Positions 20,622 through 32,600 of a stretch of DNA of 34,290 nucleotides are shown here, piece after piece. The stretch comes from Cylindrodendrum hubeiense. Taxonomy: Eukaryota > Ascomycota > Sordariomycetes > Hypocreales > Nectriaceae. The stretch covers positions 1 to 34,290 of the forward strand of contig JAANBB010000421.1 of assembly GCA_014621425.1 (NCBI GenBank), written 5' to 3'. The notes below the pieces were generated by a model. The model did not search any database. It saw nothing but the letters and a program-made list of their open reading frames with translations, and was not told where the DNA came from. Every line of letters starts with the position of its first letter. The stretch's first letter is position 1. Both the position numbers and the translations under genes were made by a program.

Positions 20622-23270
20622 ATGGATGCCGCTACTGTCACCACTGTCCTTCACCACCACCCCAGTCTCGCGCTCCCAGTGTCCGTGTCCGTGCCTGTGC
20701 CTGTGCCCCAGCCTCATCCTCACGCCCCGGCTGACGCTCACGCCAACGCACGCGCCTATTCTCATGCTCCTTCTCATGCTCATGCTCCTCGCGGCCACGT
20801 CCATGCCAATGCCGGCAACAGCGACCAGTCCCTCGACGCCGTCAGAAATGCGTGGCACTTCCCACCCGCCGACGCCATGCTCGCGTATGACGACACAGAG
20901 GAGCATGAAGAGCATGAGAGCGACGTATCGCGCCTCCAAGGTGACGAGTCTGCCCGCTCCAGCAGCGTTACCACGCCCGATCTCCCCATGTCGCGTCCGC
21001 CGCCGCCACCCCCTTTGGGTTCCAAACATGGCCAAATATTTGACTCAAGTCTAAAAGCACCCATTCCACCTCCACCACCCGATTATCAAAGCCATCGCCA
21101 GCGCTCGTCGTCACTTTCTCCTGCGCACCCGCCAAACATCTCTCTTTTCCCGTCCTCGCGCACCTCCAACGTGTCTCGACACCAACCGCCGCCTCCGCCT
21201 CCGCCTCCGCCTCCACCCCGAAGCAACGATCCTCCTCGACTTTCATACCCCCCCGGGCTGCCGCCTCCTCCACCTCCTCCAGTGTCCAGATCCGATCATG
21301 ATACGCCCCGAGCCAGTGAAGCTATGTTCTCAGTACTCCCACCACCACCGCCTCCGCCTCCCCTCCGGCCCCGTTCCCCGATCAGCTCGGAAGATCGAGA
21401 TCACGACACCGAGTTTCCGCGACAACATCCAGGGTATCCCAGACCCTCGGGACCCTTAAATATGGCGAAGCTATCTAAAGTTCCCAGCATCCCTCCATCA
21501 GACGGTAAATCTCTTCCTTCTCGGCGCAGGCGACCTAGGGGAAGACCACGGAGGCGATCTAGTCATCATTCATCAGGATCTTCTACATACTCCAGAACAC
21601 GACCGTCCGTCACTCCGCAGTCTGATTCTGGCTCGTCATCTGAGGAAGATCCGATTCTCTACCGGAACGCTCGGCAGTTCCCACCACTGCTCCCAACGGC
21701 CCCGGCCTTTGGCTCGCCAGGAACAGACACCAAAGCCTCAGTCACAAAGCACATCACCTCATGGGTTGCTCAATACGAAAGGACGCAGAGCCCCCCCAGG
21801 CAACCGCCGGTGGAAACAGAAGCCAGCACTCCGTCCAGGGGAGGGGGTTTATTCAATACCGGGAACGACGCCGAATATGGATCCGGCGGGTCTGATGCAT
21901 CATCGGAGGGCGAGATAGAAATGCTCTGGACTCAGCTCAAGGAAAAGAGGGAAAAGCTAAACCGTATGAAAAACGAGATGGCAAAACGACGGAAGGAGTT
22001 GAGAGACCTGCGCCGGAGGAAGGACGATGCCGACAACGCCTTTATGAGCGTCATCCGACCGATGCTTATTAGCCAACGGGGTGCGATGCACACGCCACCC
22101 AACCTTCTAGATCGACGATTGAACGACATGCAAAGTCTACGGACAGACTATCACTTCCTGGAAGCCAACTACGAGGGGCTCGAAGTCATGTTGGATGAGG
22201 AGGAAGCTGAATTGAATAGTCTGGAGACGCGCTTCTTCAGCCTGCTAGCTGCTGGTCGCACGAGGCTAGAGCGGCCTCAGGCCGAGGTGGACTCTGAGCT
22301 GGATCGAATCGACTACTTCCAAAGCATGCCTGTGGATCTGAAGGGCATCTCCCCGAACGGCCCTCCAGAGGACCTTCACCCCCTGTATGTGGAACTCATG
22401 TCTACAGTGGGCGATCTTGAGAATGCCAAGGAGGATTATGAAGACCTACTGTTCATCAAGGAGCAGTACGATTATGATTTGGAAATGAAGCGAACAACCG
22501 GAATGGGGGGTGGCGAAGAAGAAGACGTGGCTGAATTCTGTGCCGAGTTCCCAGGGGAACAGCAGAGAATGCTTGGTAACGTTAGCAAACTCGAAGGCGC
22601 CGTCGATCGTCTTAAACATGTGTGCGAATCCCAAGGAGTCATGCGAAGACACATGTCGCCCCGAGTCGAGTACTTACTATACCCGGAAAGGGAGTACGAG
22701 GACATGGACTTGGACGAAACCGATACGATCCTTGAGCAGCGGCATAACCTGGCCCATGACAAGTTCCCCGTGCTCCTCACACAGCCTGACCACATACTGG
22801 TCCCGCAGACATCACTCGACGCGCTCAAGGCGGCAGCGACACTCCTCGACAACGATGTTGAAAAGAGAGGCAAGATGCAGCTCGCGTCCAAGGAGTACGC
22901 CATTGATAAGCTCATCATGGACCATGAAAATGGCGGCAAAGCTGACTTTGTCAACCGGTGGCTTCTACAACAGCTTCGCACATCGTCTATGAACGCAGCG
23001 CTACTCCACTCGACCTTCATGAACAGCCGGTCGCTGAAGATAAAGGACTTTTGGCGATGGCAGAGCGATGTGTTGCATTACTGGTGGCGTGACGGCACGG
23101 CGGCCTTGGCGGAAGATTCGTACAAGATGGTGACGAGCGAGGGCTCTCAGTACGCGTCTCGGGTCGGCACCACACAGCTCTCGCGAGCTGCAAGTGATGG
23201 GATTCCCAAACGTAGGAATCGGCGCCACCATTTTACCAATAACAGCGAAGCCCACACTACGATTGCATAG
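20622..23270 (+). CDS. Uncharacterised 882-residue proline-rich, AT-hook, coiled-coil protein
   Basis: One uninterrupted frame; the ATG has a good context (CCCCATGG). I do not recognise a named family. Residues 10-65 are a His/Pro/Val/Ala-rich low-complexity start. Residues 125-250 carry four poly-proline runs of 6-11 prolines, possible SH3, WW or profilin ligands. Residues 301-312 (RRRRPRGRPRRR) have a GRP core in basic flanks, an AT-hook-like DNA-binding motif and probable nuclear signal. Residues 430-470 (QLKEKREKLNRMKNEMAKRRKELRD) and parts of 505-545 and 590-620 are predicted coiled-coil by heptad pattern. The C-terminal third (about 690-850), with WRWQSDVLHYWWRDG, looks folded and is the part most likely conserved. 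No signal peptide or membrane segment. It could be a chromatin or cytoskeletal scaffold; that is inference only. Confidence 0.85.
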   Translation: MDAATVTTVLHHHPSLALPVSVSVPVPVPQPHPHAPADAHANARAYSHAPSHAHAPRGHVHANAGNSDQSLDAVRNAWHFPPADAMLAYDDTEEHEEHESDVSRLQGDESARSSSVTTPDLPMSRPPPPPPLGSKHGQIFDSSLKAPIPPPPPDYQSHRQRSSSLSPAHPPNISLFPSSRTSNVSRHQPPPPPPPPPPPRSNDPPRLSYPPGLPPPPPPPVSRSDHDTPRASEAMFSVLPPPPPPPPLRPRSPISSEDRDHDTEFPRQHPGYPRPSGPLNMAKLSKVPSIPPSDGKSLPSRRRRPRGRPRRRSSHHSSGSSTYSRTRPSVTPQSDSGSSSEEDPILYRNARQFPPLLPTAPAFGSPGTDTKASVTKHITSWVAQYERTQSPPRQPPVETEASTPSRGGGLFNTGNDAEYGSGGSDASSEGEIEMLWTQLKEKREKLNRMKNEMAKRRKELRDLRRRKDDADNAFMSVIRPMLISQRGAMHTPPNLLDRRLNDMQSLRTDYHFLEANYEGLEVMLDEEEAELNSLETRFFSLLAAGRTRLERPQAEVDSELDRIDYFQSMPVDLKGISPNGPPEDLHPLYVELMSTVGDLENAKEDYEDLLFIKEQYDYDLEMKRTTGMGGGEEEDVAEFCAEFPGEQQRMLGNVSKLEGAVDRLKHVCESQGVMRRHMSPRVEYLLYPEREYEDMDLDETDTILEQRHNLAHDKFPVLLTQPDHILVPQTSLDALKAAATLLDNDVEKRGKMQLASKEYAIDKLIMDHENGGKADFVNRWLLQQLRTSSMNAALLHSTFMNSRSLKIKDFWRWQSDVLHYWWRDGTAALAEDSYKMVTSEGSQYASRVGTTQLSRAASDGIPKRRNRRHHFTNNSEAHTTIA

Positions 23271-26200
23271 GCTGCGCTCATCTGACTTTTCTTCATTCAC
23301 CTCCCCGAGGTGCTTCACCTTTTTTCCGTTTGTTTCTATTTCTTTTGTATTGTGGTGGATTTTATCTAAGCGTCTTTGATTGCGGGTCAGCTTCGATTCT
23401 TTTGCATTTTGCCAAAAGGGGCCACATTCTGAACGAATTTTCTTTTTTTTGGGACTCGGAGTCGAAGGAACTAAATTGGGACACCGCCAGTTAAACAGCC
23501 TGGTATAACAGAACCTGGGACTCGACACGTCTTGTTACTAGGGCATCCTTTTTTTCTTCCTCTATTGCTTGGCTTTTTTTCTTGGTCGTGCCGGACTTGT
23601 ACATGGGAGTCTGGCCGGAAATTGTGATACCCTTGCTTGAGTTTGTTTTGGCCTGAAAGCTCGACGAGGGGTTCGGATACTTGTACTGTATGTATACGGT
23701 ATTTTGGGTCTCTTGGATGCGAGTCGACTGATGTTTGAGCACGTCGGAGTTTCTGTTAGTTGACAACAGACGCAATGTTAAAGAAGGGAACGGCAAAGAC
23801 GGCGGGAGAGTAACCTTGGGCAGCAGACAGGCTGGGGCCGTCCTGATAGTGTGCGCTTTAAATGGAACCATTTGTGATTTTGGGAGCACACGATGGCGCA
23901 ATTGTCCCTTTTTGAACTTTGTCATTATGGAGATTTCAGGGGATGTAAGTGCAATGGAACGTTGAAGTTGGTTCCGATCTACGTATCCATGGCCCAACGG
24001 CTTCCCCACACCATCGCCACTAGGCACCTAGCTGGTTTAGCTCCCGTCGGGGATGCTCGCACCAGTACCGCCGAGGGACCACAGGGCCCGGGACGAGCCT
24101 CGTCCAGACCCACCGCAGGGACCAACTGAACGGGGACAGTGGCTTGGAAGTACCGGTACCCGTGGACCATCACGGCGCCAAAAGTCGACCTGGCCTGCGG
24201 CGGGGAGGAAACGGTTGGTCAGGGTGCGGGTCGCATCAGTAGTGCTGGTCGGGCTGCATGCCTCCCATGAATGCGGTTGTTTCGGGGGCGTGGGCTTGAA
24301 GGGTGCAGGGCCCTGGCTGGAGGGTGGATGACGGAAGAGGAGACGGAGGGGGGGAGAAGACGGACGATGCTGCGTCGGAAGCTGCATGTGACGTGATTGT
24401 GGCCCCTGTTGAAGCCGTCTGAGGTCTGCCCATGGCCGTGGGCGAGAACTATGTGAGTGTCTGTCCCTGCCGTGCGTTGCTGCGTTGCTACATCGCTGCA
24501 TCGCTTCTGCTCTTCCTGTCGTGATGCGGCGCTGGCGTGCGAGGGCGTGGTGCAGCAAAAGGAGATGGTCTAGCCCGCCGTGCAAAGCCTGCTGTGCAGG
24601 ATCCGCCGGGCGTGTGCGTAGAGATGCGAGGATGGAGTCAGGTTGAGGAGGATTTTGGGAATTCCAAACCCGCCGTGGGAAAAAGCAGCTACTTTTCCAA
24701 ATAGTGACGATGCTACATAGCAGAGCTGAGGGGCCCCGAGGAGGGGGAGGGGGCCTAGATTGGGAAGGAGGGGCATGCCCAAGTGTGATTGGTGGGGCTG
24801 AGGGCGCCAGCGGGGGTACGTACCGCCCCCAGATGCAGCGGAAGACGAGTGGGAGCTAGGAAGTGCGGGCTTCAAGCCTTCAAGGACGAGGAGGGCTCGG
24901 AGCCACAGGTAACGTCTTAGCTGCTGCACAGTAGTTTCCTGCGAAGTAGCCCCTCCCGAAATACAATGCCCGGGGGGGGGGGATGGCGTGGTTACACCAT
25001 CAGCCGCGGTGGCTCCTCAGCGTGAGACGTAGAGGTAGGCAGTTAACTAAAGTGCGAGTCCCGTGGGTGAGACGGAGTAGTATCGGGAGAAGCAGGGTGT
25101 CGTCACTGTGGCCGATAGCGATAGGGAATGAGATGCGAGCATGTGGGTTCACGTCATAGCATCATCCCTAGTATCCCGGAGACACTAATGAGGAGACACT
25201 AGTGAGGAGACACGGGGAATACATAGCTACCACAACATCAGATCACCAGAACAAACAACCCGCACCCGCCTGTTCCGTCGCTCCATCTGTCGCCATGCGA
25301 GCATTCCGAGGTGGGGGGGCGAACAGGCGGTAAGTAGTTGTCTCCGCCCGTCGCCTCGAGCCTTTGAGCCGCAACAAGCCCCGTCCCAGCCCATTCAGAG
25401 GCAAGTAAGCAACCCCCATGATACTGGCTATCTGCGCAGCCCAGGATATCCCAGAGTCGGGAGAACCAGTCCGCGTGCTGCTCGGCCCTACTCGTCTCAC
25501 GTCTCCCCACGCGTATTCGTACACTCCAGTACGAATAATAACCCCCTCGGGCCCCAGCCAGCCGGGTGGGCATAAGCTGTGCATGGCCACAGCCCACGCT
25601 GCCCACGCAGCCCACCCCCCCAGAGCTTGCGGGGGATCGGCGGCAGCGTGGAGGGCAACCCATCCCAGTCCAGCGTGCCGGGATACAAGATAGACTGGGA
25701 AACGACAGAAAAAGTAAAACAAAAAAATGAAATAAAATGAAAACGAAAACCAGGCTGCGCCAAACACCCCAATCGCGAGACGCCGTGGGAGATTAGATTC
25801 AGGTAGAAGCGCTGATGCCCAATGTCGCAGAATCGCACAATATCCTTGCACAACATCAGACGTCCGCCCGGCTCGGGGCTTGCGATCCATCCGCGTGGCT
25901 GACTATTTTTGTCGCAGATTGCACGTCGTCGTTCCTCAGCAGGACGACGACAGACATGAGGCGGGCGATGGCTTGCCTCTATTCGCACGCAGAAGGGGAG
26001 CCCCTGCTTATTGCCGTGTTCCAGTTCAGCCCAACTCACGGCCATCCCATATTGTAATTTCGGTTTCGGGGATGTGGTGGCGTCCGGTGCCGACAGGAGT
26101 AAGACCAGGCGACCAATGTTTTGCGATAGCACTCGTCATGAGCTTCATCCCGTGCTTTGATCCGTGTTCCCCGGTGCTTGTGCTTGCTTCTTGGGGGCGA

Positions 26201-26703
26201 CATCCGTGGACCTGTTGTGGTCGAGGATGCATCTTTGAGTCACTGGTTGCGCTCACCGGCTGCTTGGAGTCAAGGCTGCATGCTGACCGCGTCCTTGGAG
26301 TAACGGAGAATTAAGGTGGCGAGGCTCTGAGATAATTGGACGAACCTCAGGGTCTTTCAGGGGGGGTGTCTGTACGAAAGGTTTGCATTGTGATAAGGAG
26401 ACCTCAACTCATGGTATCGTGTTAGTCGCCGCAACCAGGTCAGGTAAGGGAGGAAACAAACCACAAGACACAGTAGTTGGATAAAAGATACTTGAATATT
26501 TGTAGGAAGAAAGGTCCAATCGCATAGTCAAGGTGTTTGCTCCGCCAATAAAGTACAGCAGTCCTCGCCAAAGCCAATGGTTCCTGCAGCTCAATCCACA
26601 ATGTCATTCATCCATCCCAACAATCAACAAACTCCAGCCGGCGATTGAACAAGCATTTCACATAGGCTATTATTGAAACAAATCCGCACAGCTTGAGCCA
26701 CAC
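23271..26703. other. Intergenic stretch without a supported gene
   Basis: The 3' flank of the large gene (23280-23470) is T-rich with several poly-T runs. Further right the DNA is GC-rich with many overlapping frames on both strands but no recognisable domain or exon chain. A short 15-bp repeat (GAGACACTAATGAG type, 2.5 copies) lies at about 25179-25212. The minus-strand frames at 25243-26132 overlap one another in different frames and show no coding coherence. Confidence 0.45.
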
Positions 26704-27354
26704 CTATACACCAAAACACCCCCACAGGCTGAGTCCGCCCTTTGATTTGGACTCGCTCGCAGTCGGCGCCATCCTCTGCGCTGGGGCGATGGAGCTAGGC
26801 CGAGATACTTGGGGTCGTTGCGGTATTCTGCGGATGGATCGGATGCTCTCGTGGCTTTGTCGGTGTTGCTGTTTTCTCTCTGCCGATGGTCTGTCGGCAC
26901 TGACTCTCTGGCGCGCTTTCTTGTCTGTGGGAGTAAACTGCAGATTCTGGGGAGCACTCGGGCCTGTTTTCGACGGCGCCTTGGAGTAATGCCGCGTGCC
27001 TGCTTTCGAAGGAGCTGGTTGTATCCTTGCTGGATGTTCTCCTCGCCCATCGTTTGAGCAATGATGGTTGCATGGAATGATTTCCCGGGGCACTGTCAAT
27101 CCAGATGGCAAGCTTCCGTAGGTTCCTCCAGTGTCAGCGCGGTGTCGCTGCTGAGGCGCGTGTCGCTCACAACTGTCTGAGTTTCGTCGAGATGGAATGG
27201 AGACGGTCTGACTCCTCGAAAAACGACTCTCGGGTTCCGATTCGACTGACGAAGAAATGGTTGAGTAACTGTATCCGTGTCTAGAGTTTCCATAACCACC
27301 GCCGTAGCTACTACTGTAGCCGCCGCCGCCGCCTGAGCCGTAGCTATAAGCCAT
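26704..27354 (-). CDS. Small Gly/Ser/Tyr-rich uncharacterised protein
   Basis: A 216-residue intronless frame; the first ATG is at 27354 (the frame extends only to a TTG upstream). Residues 1-35 are a Gly/Ser/Tyr low-complexity segment (MAYSYGSGGGGGYSSSYGG), resembling prion-like or glycine-rich RNA-binding tails. The middle is basic and Ser/Arg/Gln-rich (SRSQTVSIPSRRNS, then KARQRVSADRPSAERKQQ) and appears disordered. The tail GGLSLWGCFGV is hydrophobic with one Cys, possibly a lipid- or partner-binding end. No RRM, zinc finger or signal peptide is visible. The directional low complexity and clean start argue for a real gene, but no family is recognised and expression is unproven. Confidence 0.5.
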   Translation of the reverse strand: MAYSYGSGGGGGYSSSYGGGYGNSRHGYSYSTISSSVESEPESRFSRSQTVSIPSRRNSDSCERHAPQQRHRADTGGTYGSLPSGLTVPREIIPCNHHCSNDGRGEHPARIQPAPSKAGTRHYSKAPSKTGPSAPQNLQFTPTDKKARQRVSADRPSAERKQQHRQSHESIRSIRRIPQRPQVSRPSSIAPAQRMAPTASESKSKGGLSLWGCFGV

Positions 27355-29196
27355 GGCCAAAGAACAGAATAGAAGAGTCGCAGGTGTACAAAATGGAAAA
27401 ATTCAAGTTCAAGGGTAGTCGAATAGAAGGCAGTTTTAATATGTGATGGCGTTATGTCGTTCCCATGGCTGGGGTTCAAAGTGGTCGCTCTGCGCGAGGT
27501 GAGAATTGATGGTCTAGGGGTTGATGGAGAAGAGTGTATGAAGGACTTGGATTTGAGTCATCGTGTGGTATCAATCCACGTGGCCTTGCTAGATGTTTTT
27601 GGGGATGCCAGGAGGAAGTAACGGCTGAGGCATGAGGCAGCTGGCAGGTCTCCGAGACCTACGTCTTCTAGCTTCAGGTGCGACTTCCGTCCCGACAGTA
27701 GAGTGTCTCCCTCACGGTCTCCAGGCATCCATCCTACGGCCCTTAGACCCTAACCTAAAGTCTATGAGCGAAAAGTAGCAAGAGTTCGAAGTAGCAATAG
27801 GGCATCACTTTCACAGCGTGGAATATCTCCCACATACCGTCTTACCAGCAAAGCCACTTCGTTCGACCATGAGGATCATCCCTCAGGCGTCTTCACTGCG
27901 AAAACGCTCGTTTATTAGCACACCAATATAGTACCATACGCGGGCTTCCTCTCAGGTCAAAGTATTCATTTAAATCACAGTAGTCTCAACCCTTCACTGC
28001 CTCCTTAACAGATTCGTAATGCAATCCAACAGGTTCCCAAACTCATGTTGAGAGAGCTGGGAACGGCTCGCACGTTGTTCCCAGATCAACCATCCACATT
28101 TGAGATTACGGGAAACAATATTCTAAGAAAACATTGACTCTACCCTGAATAACCATAAATGAAGTGCTATCTTTAGTGTAGGGTTAAGCTAACACCCGAT
28201 GCTCAGTTGGTAGGGCTAGCCATCGGCCATCGGCCAGCGGCCGGATGCTAGTTATTATTTTTGTGGTTTAAACAGACTGGAGATAGATTGTGAGACACAA
28301 TTATGCCTCAAATGCCAGATGCTCCCGGGTAGACAGACGTCTTATGACCCGGTCAACAGTGGAAAGTGTGTATAGCCTGGCCAACAAGTCTAAAGCCACC
28401 AAACATTATCATCTGAAGTCAACGATACCGGTATTTTTTGTGTGGGTGGTTCGTGTGTTATGGTGTTGCCGACTTGTGATGGTTAAGGGGAGTTTTCAGG
28501 ATGTAGAGCCACAATCGAGATAGTCTCATTTATAACTGGTTCACCGTGGAAAGCCCAAAGAAGATACGAGTCCCTATTCAACATAGTTCAATTCGGTCAT
28601 CTGTCGTCATATTATTGGGCGAGTTCCAGAAATAGTAGAGGCCGGCATTTAATATTTCCCTTGATTGCTCAACGTTTTCTTCTCTTGCGGTTGATCAACA
28701 ATAGTTCTACGTGAAATCTACCCACTCTAGTACCAACAAATATAATCAACGTTAGGGGTCCAAAGGTTGTTATCAAGTTCGTACTTTTATGAACTGGATG
28801 ACCCGGAGGGGGGTCAAAGCTGGCGTTTAGCATAAATGTGACCAGAAAATCGATGCACTGTTAAAACGGCACACCCTCGACGCGTTTCATGCCTTAAGCC
28901 AATACGAAGAGCTAGGTCATAAACATCCTTTAAAGGGCCTTAGCTTGGTAAGTGCTGTAATATGTTATGCCTTGAGCCTTTACTCCATCATTGGTGGAAA
29001 AAGCACGATTTGGATATAAGGCCCTGGGGTCATGTCACTGGATGCAGTCAACTCAAAGGCCTAGCCCCAAGTACGCCGGGTAGATTCCAACAATTCCGAC
29101 ACTAAGGCAGTTGCGAACTCAAAATCGACGAGGTCAAGGGCATGACGCAGGTGTATGCTAGGGCGGTGCAATTGGGACATTTATGTCTATCTAAAA
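27355..29196. other. Gene-poor, AT-richer stretch
   Basis: From about 27.5 kb GC falls and from 28524 no frame of 60 codons exists for about 940 bp. The one plus-strand frame at 28290-28523 (77 codons) has no domain. A tRNA-like box A (GCTCAGTTGGTAGG, 28203-28216) is followed by an imperfect GGCC-rich hairpin and a T5 run at about 28256-28261, but there is no box B, so no tRNA is called. Confidence 0.45.
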
Positions 29197-29665
29197 TACA
29201 CTAGCAACGTCAATCCTAGAGATCAAGCTCAAACCCGAGGAATCAAATATTAAACTTATTTCCAGCGTCAAAGAGACCATTGTTCACCTCGCCGCCATTT
29301 AGGGGACAGCAGCAGATGCTCCGGGGCTCGGGGTGACCCAAACAGCTATCGAAGAAACTACCAGACTATGTCACAGTTGCGGAGGTAGAGAGGCCAATTC
29401 GTTCAAAGGCCTCAGCGAGATCTTGATATTGACGGAGGGCTTCTGAATATTAAGTCTCAGGGGCCAATTGCCATTGTACGTAATAATTGGCCAACTTAGC
29501 TCGGTATTCGAGGACCTTTCTCTTAGTCGCAAGGATAGAAGACACAGCTACAGAACAATCCAGGTAAACCTAAGCCTTGTAGTGACCATTAACAAAGTTA
29601 AAGGCGAACAAGGGGTCTCCCGCACGGCCGAATCACAGGCGCGATGTTGGAATGGTCCCGTTTGA
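29197..29665 (+). other. Possible degenerate coding stretch, unidentified
   Basis: One plus-strand frame runs about 156 codons with only two stops (TAG near 29298, TGA near 29446). It contains protein-like pieces such as LEIKLKPEESNIKLISSV and TRLCHSCGGREANSFKGL. The Cys-x2-Cys piece is not a complete zinc knuckle. It could be a relic of a mobile element or an ordinary chance frame; I cannot name a family. Confidence 0.2.
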
Positions 29666-32600
29666 GCTTAAACGAGACCTCACGACTACACTCGCACCAG
29701 AGCATCACATTGAGGGGTATGGTGGGAGCTGGTGTGGCTCTGCGGTGATCATTTCCCTTTATGAGAACTTATTTGCGACCCGGCTTATGTTTTACTAGGA
29801 CGGTCGATGATGGGCTGTGTATCAACCTCCTGATAACACGGAGCTCGTGTCATAGGGGGCCCTAAGGGCAACGCGAAAGCAGACAGGGCGACGTACTTCA
29901 ATGGGCAGCTCCGGCGTTAGCATCACATCAGGGATACAAAGTCGCTGATCTCCTACGGGAATAGCCTCGGGCGACTCTGTTACGTCAAGTCAGGTAAGGG
30001 TACTCAAACGAAGGGTACTCCGTCCATCTGATCCGAGATGACACTGAAAGGGGGGCGTCAGCTAGCGGGCGAGACAGCTCGTTAAGCGCACCGTGCCTCA
30101 CCATGACAGGGGAAGATGGTCGAGGGAGAGCACAGAGCCAGTGCTTATACGATAGAGTATGGCTGAGCACGGGGCCCATTTGATGGTGGCTCGTGCGAGT
30201 TAGCCGGAAGAAAGAGAGTTCCTGCGACATTGCAGACCGGCTAAGCAGGGATGGGTTTGCACATGTCGAAGCTGATGTGGTGAGCGGCAAGGCCTCATGG
30301 CCAGTTCAGTCGGTGTCTAGAGTCACGCGATGACCAACAGACGTGGAATTTCGGCATAGCGAGATCCTGGAAGCGAACGGTGACGATAACGCAGGCAAGC
30401 AAGATTATCGATGCACATCTGCTGTTCGTCAATCTGGGGTGGCTAGGATGAGTCTGGGGCGTGGCCCATGGCAGACGGGGGTTGAGGTCCCCTGGCATGT
30501 TGGCGTGGTTGACGTGAGAGACTGCCTTCTCCACCGTTCGCTTCGATGCCGATTCCCTGCCCATGATTCGATAGCACATGAGAGATATTGACGGTCAGTA
30601 TCGCGATTCAATAAGCTCGTGATGCCAAGCGACACCACGGATATGTAGACGGCTGATGTTTATCATTAACGATGTTATTCAGCAAGTAGTCTCGGACTCT
30701 AGGTTGATGATGGCGTACACTCTACCCCACGCTATAATGGCTAGTTCGCAGTCCAGTCCAGGGTGACAGGTAACATCGGGCCCGGGACACTAGTCATGAC
30801 CCCAACGGCCTCGGGCTTCGTTTATACTGTCGAGGTAAGACTGGACATGACGAGCTAAAGTCGCATTGAGAGTCTATGGCGTGGTGTCCTGCATGGGTTC
30901 AAGGTGGTTAGAGGCAAGGCGGGCGCACAATGGAGGGTCTAGACGCGGTTACCTCACGAAACTCAACTACTCGGACGTAACGCCCATTCGAGAATGGAGC
31001 GTCGAGGGGATTCCCTTTTGATGGCGGCAGCCTGCGGGAAAGGGTTGGATATGCCAGGGATGTAAGCGCTGGTAGGGGGATGTTTGATGACAAGACCTCC
31101 GGGGGACTATTCCAGAGCGAGAGTGGCCAGGAGGCAACCCATCGGGGGAGGGAATCTCATGCCGCAGGGTGAGTTACGAGCCCAGACTGCAGATCTACCA
31201 TCTATGTCACAATGAGGATCTGCAAAGGGGGAAATGTCGGCCATTCGTTGCGGGGAAACCCCAGAGTGAGCCCCAGAGTGAGGCTGCCATGGGCATCGGG
31301 GCACCGGGGCACCACCAACGTTCCCAAGGTTCAGATGCTGCGGGCAGCAGACAGGCCGTGAGCAGGACGCTCTAGTGGCTACGAAGCAAAGACGGGGGTG
31401 ACTGCGCCGTCACTGCGCGTCAGCATGGCATGATTCGTTTCTCATCGATGGTTCCGGGGATGTGGGAAGGGCTTCCCTCGCAAAGCCTAGAAGACGCAGG
31501 GTAGGCGACGGCCATAAACGTGGCATATAGCCTCTCACAGGGCCCATGAGACAAGATTCACGCGGCGCCGGTGATTTGCATCCCGCCCATCACAATGATT
31601 CAAATCACAGGCCCTCCAATGGCACTCCAATGGCCCTCGACGCTGCATGGGGCTCGGATGACTAGATTGGTTAGGGGCAGGCTTTGTGGCGTCGGCGAAG
31701 GAGGGTGGCAGGGCAATGGTCTTGGGCGCTGGCACGCGAGTTGACACGAGTTGACAGCGATGTAGCGCGTGTCACCCCTGGGACGAAGGATTCCCAGCAG
31801 GGGAATGATTGCCATCACTACACGTGGCGATTTACCTCGAGGCGTACGCCTCGGTCCAGTGTGCTGGTATGCTAAGGGAATGAGAGGTTAAGGGCGGAAG
31901 TGAGTTCCATCCGGCTGGTCACAGAATGAGATGGATGACATATCCCAAGAATTCGGATGGATGAACCTCAGTGGTGTGCCAAGCATGGTGGTTGCCAGTG
32001 GCTCCACAGCTCGCCTGTTGGGTCCCGAGCATTGGGAAACCATGGGGGAAAAAGAAAGGGGACCACGGATGAAAAATCTGCTTCGGGAGTTGGCTGGCGA
32101 ATGTGGCACAGCACGGGAGAATGCCAACAGCGCCGCATGTAATCTGTAGTCGGTGATGGCTGCGATGGACTGCCAACCCTGACCTGGCCTGATTCTGTGG
32201 AGTCTGGCGCTGCCGCAGTCACTATCACTATCACTCACTGCACTCACTATGCGCTACTACGGCCCGCGGGAGCTATCAGCTGCGTGGGGCCGATTGCTTG
32301 CAGAGGGACCGACACAGGGCTCGAGTCAGTCAGTTTCAGAGACTCGCAGACTTGCCCTCCTTCAGCGAGCGCTGGTTTTTGGCATCTGTGAGACGTGAAT
32401 TGTGAAGCGCGAAGCGTACCCACTATCCTACCTGTTTGATTGTCTGTCGGACACGCTCGCAGTGTCCAATGTGTCCCGCATCATGTTTCCTTTTGCTGCG
32501 CGTTATTGCGTCTAATTGTGGGCATCTCAGCTCAGCCGCGACGGGCAAATTCTGGAGACGCCGGAGCCCATTGCTGCTGTGGATGGCGGCCAACTCACCC

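Noticed and set aside
23001..24027. Minus-strand ORFs of 175 and 178 codons downstream of the 882-residue gene
   Set aside because: The first overlaps the end of a strongly supported plus-strand gene and reads through its T-rich 3' flank. Lys/Asn-rich composition reflects the poly-T DNA.
25243..26132. Overlapping minus-strand ORFs of 215 and 211 codons
   Set aside because: They use different frames over the same DNA, include a translated A/T-rich run (FSFYFIFLFYFF), and neither has a domain or a matching exon partner.
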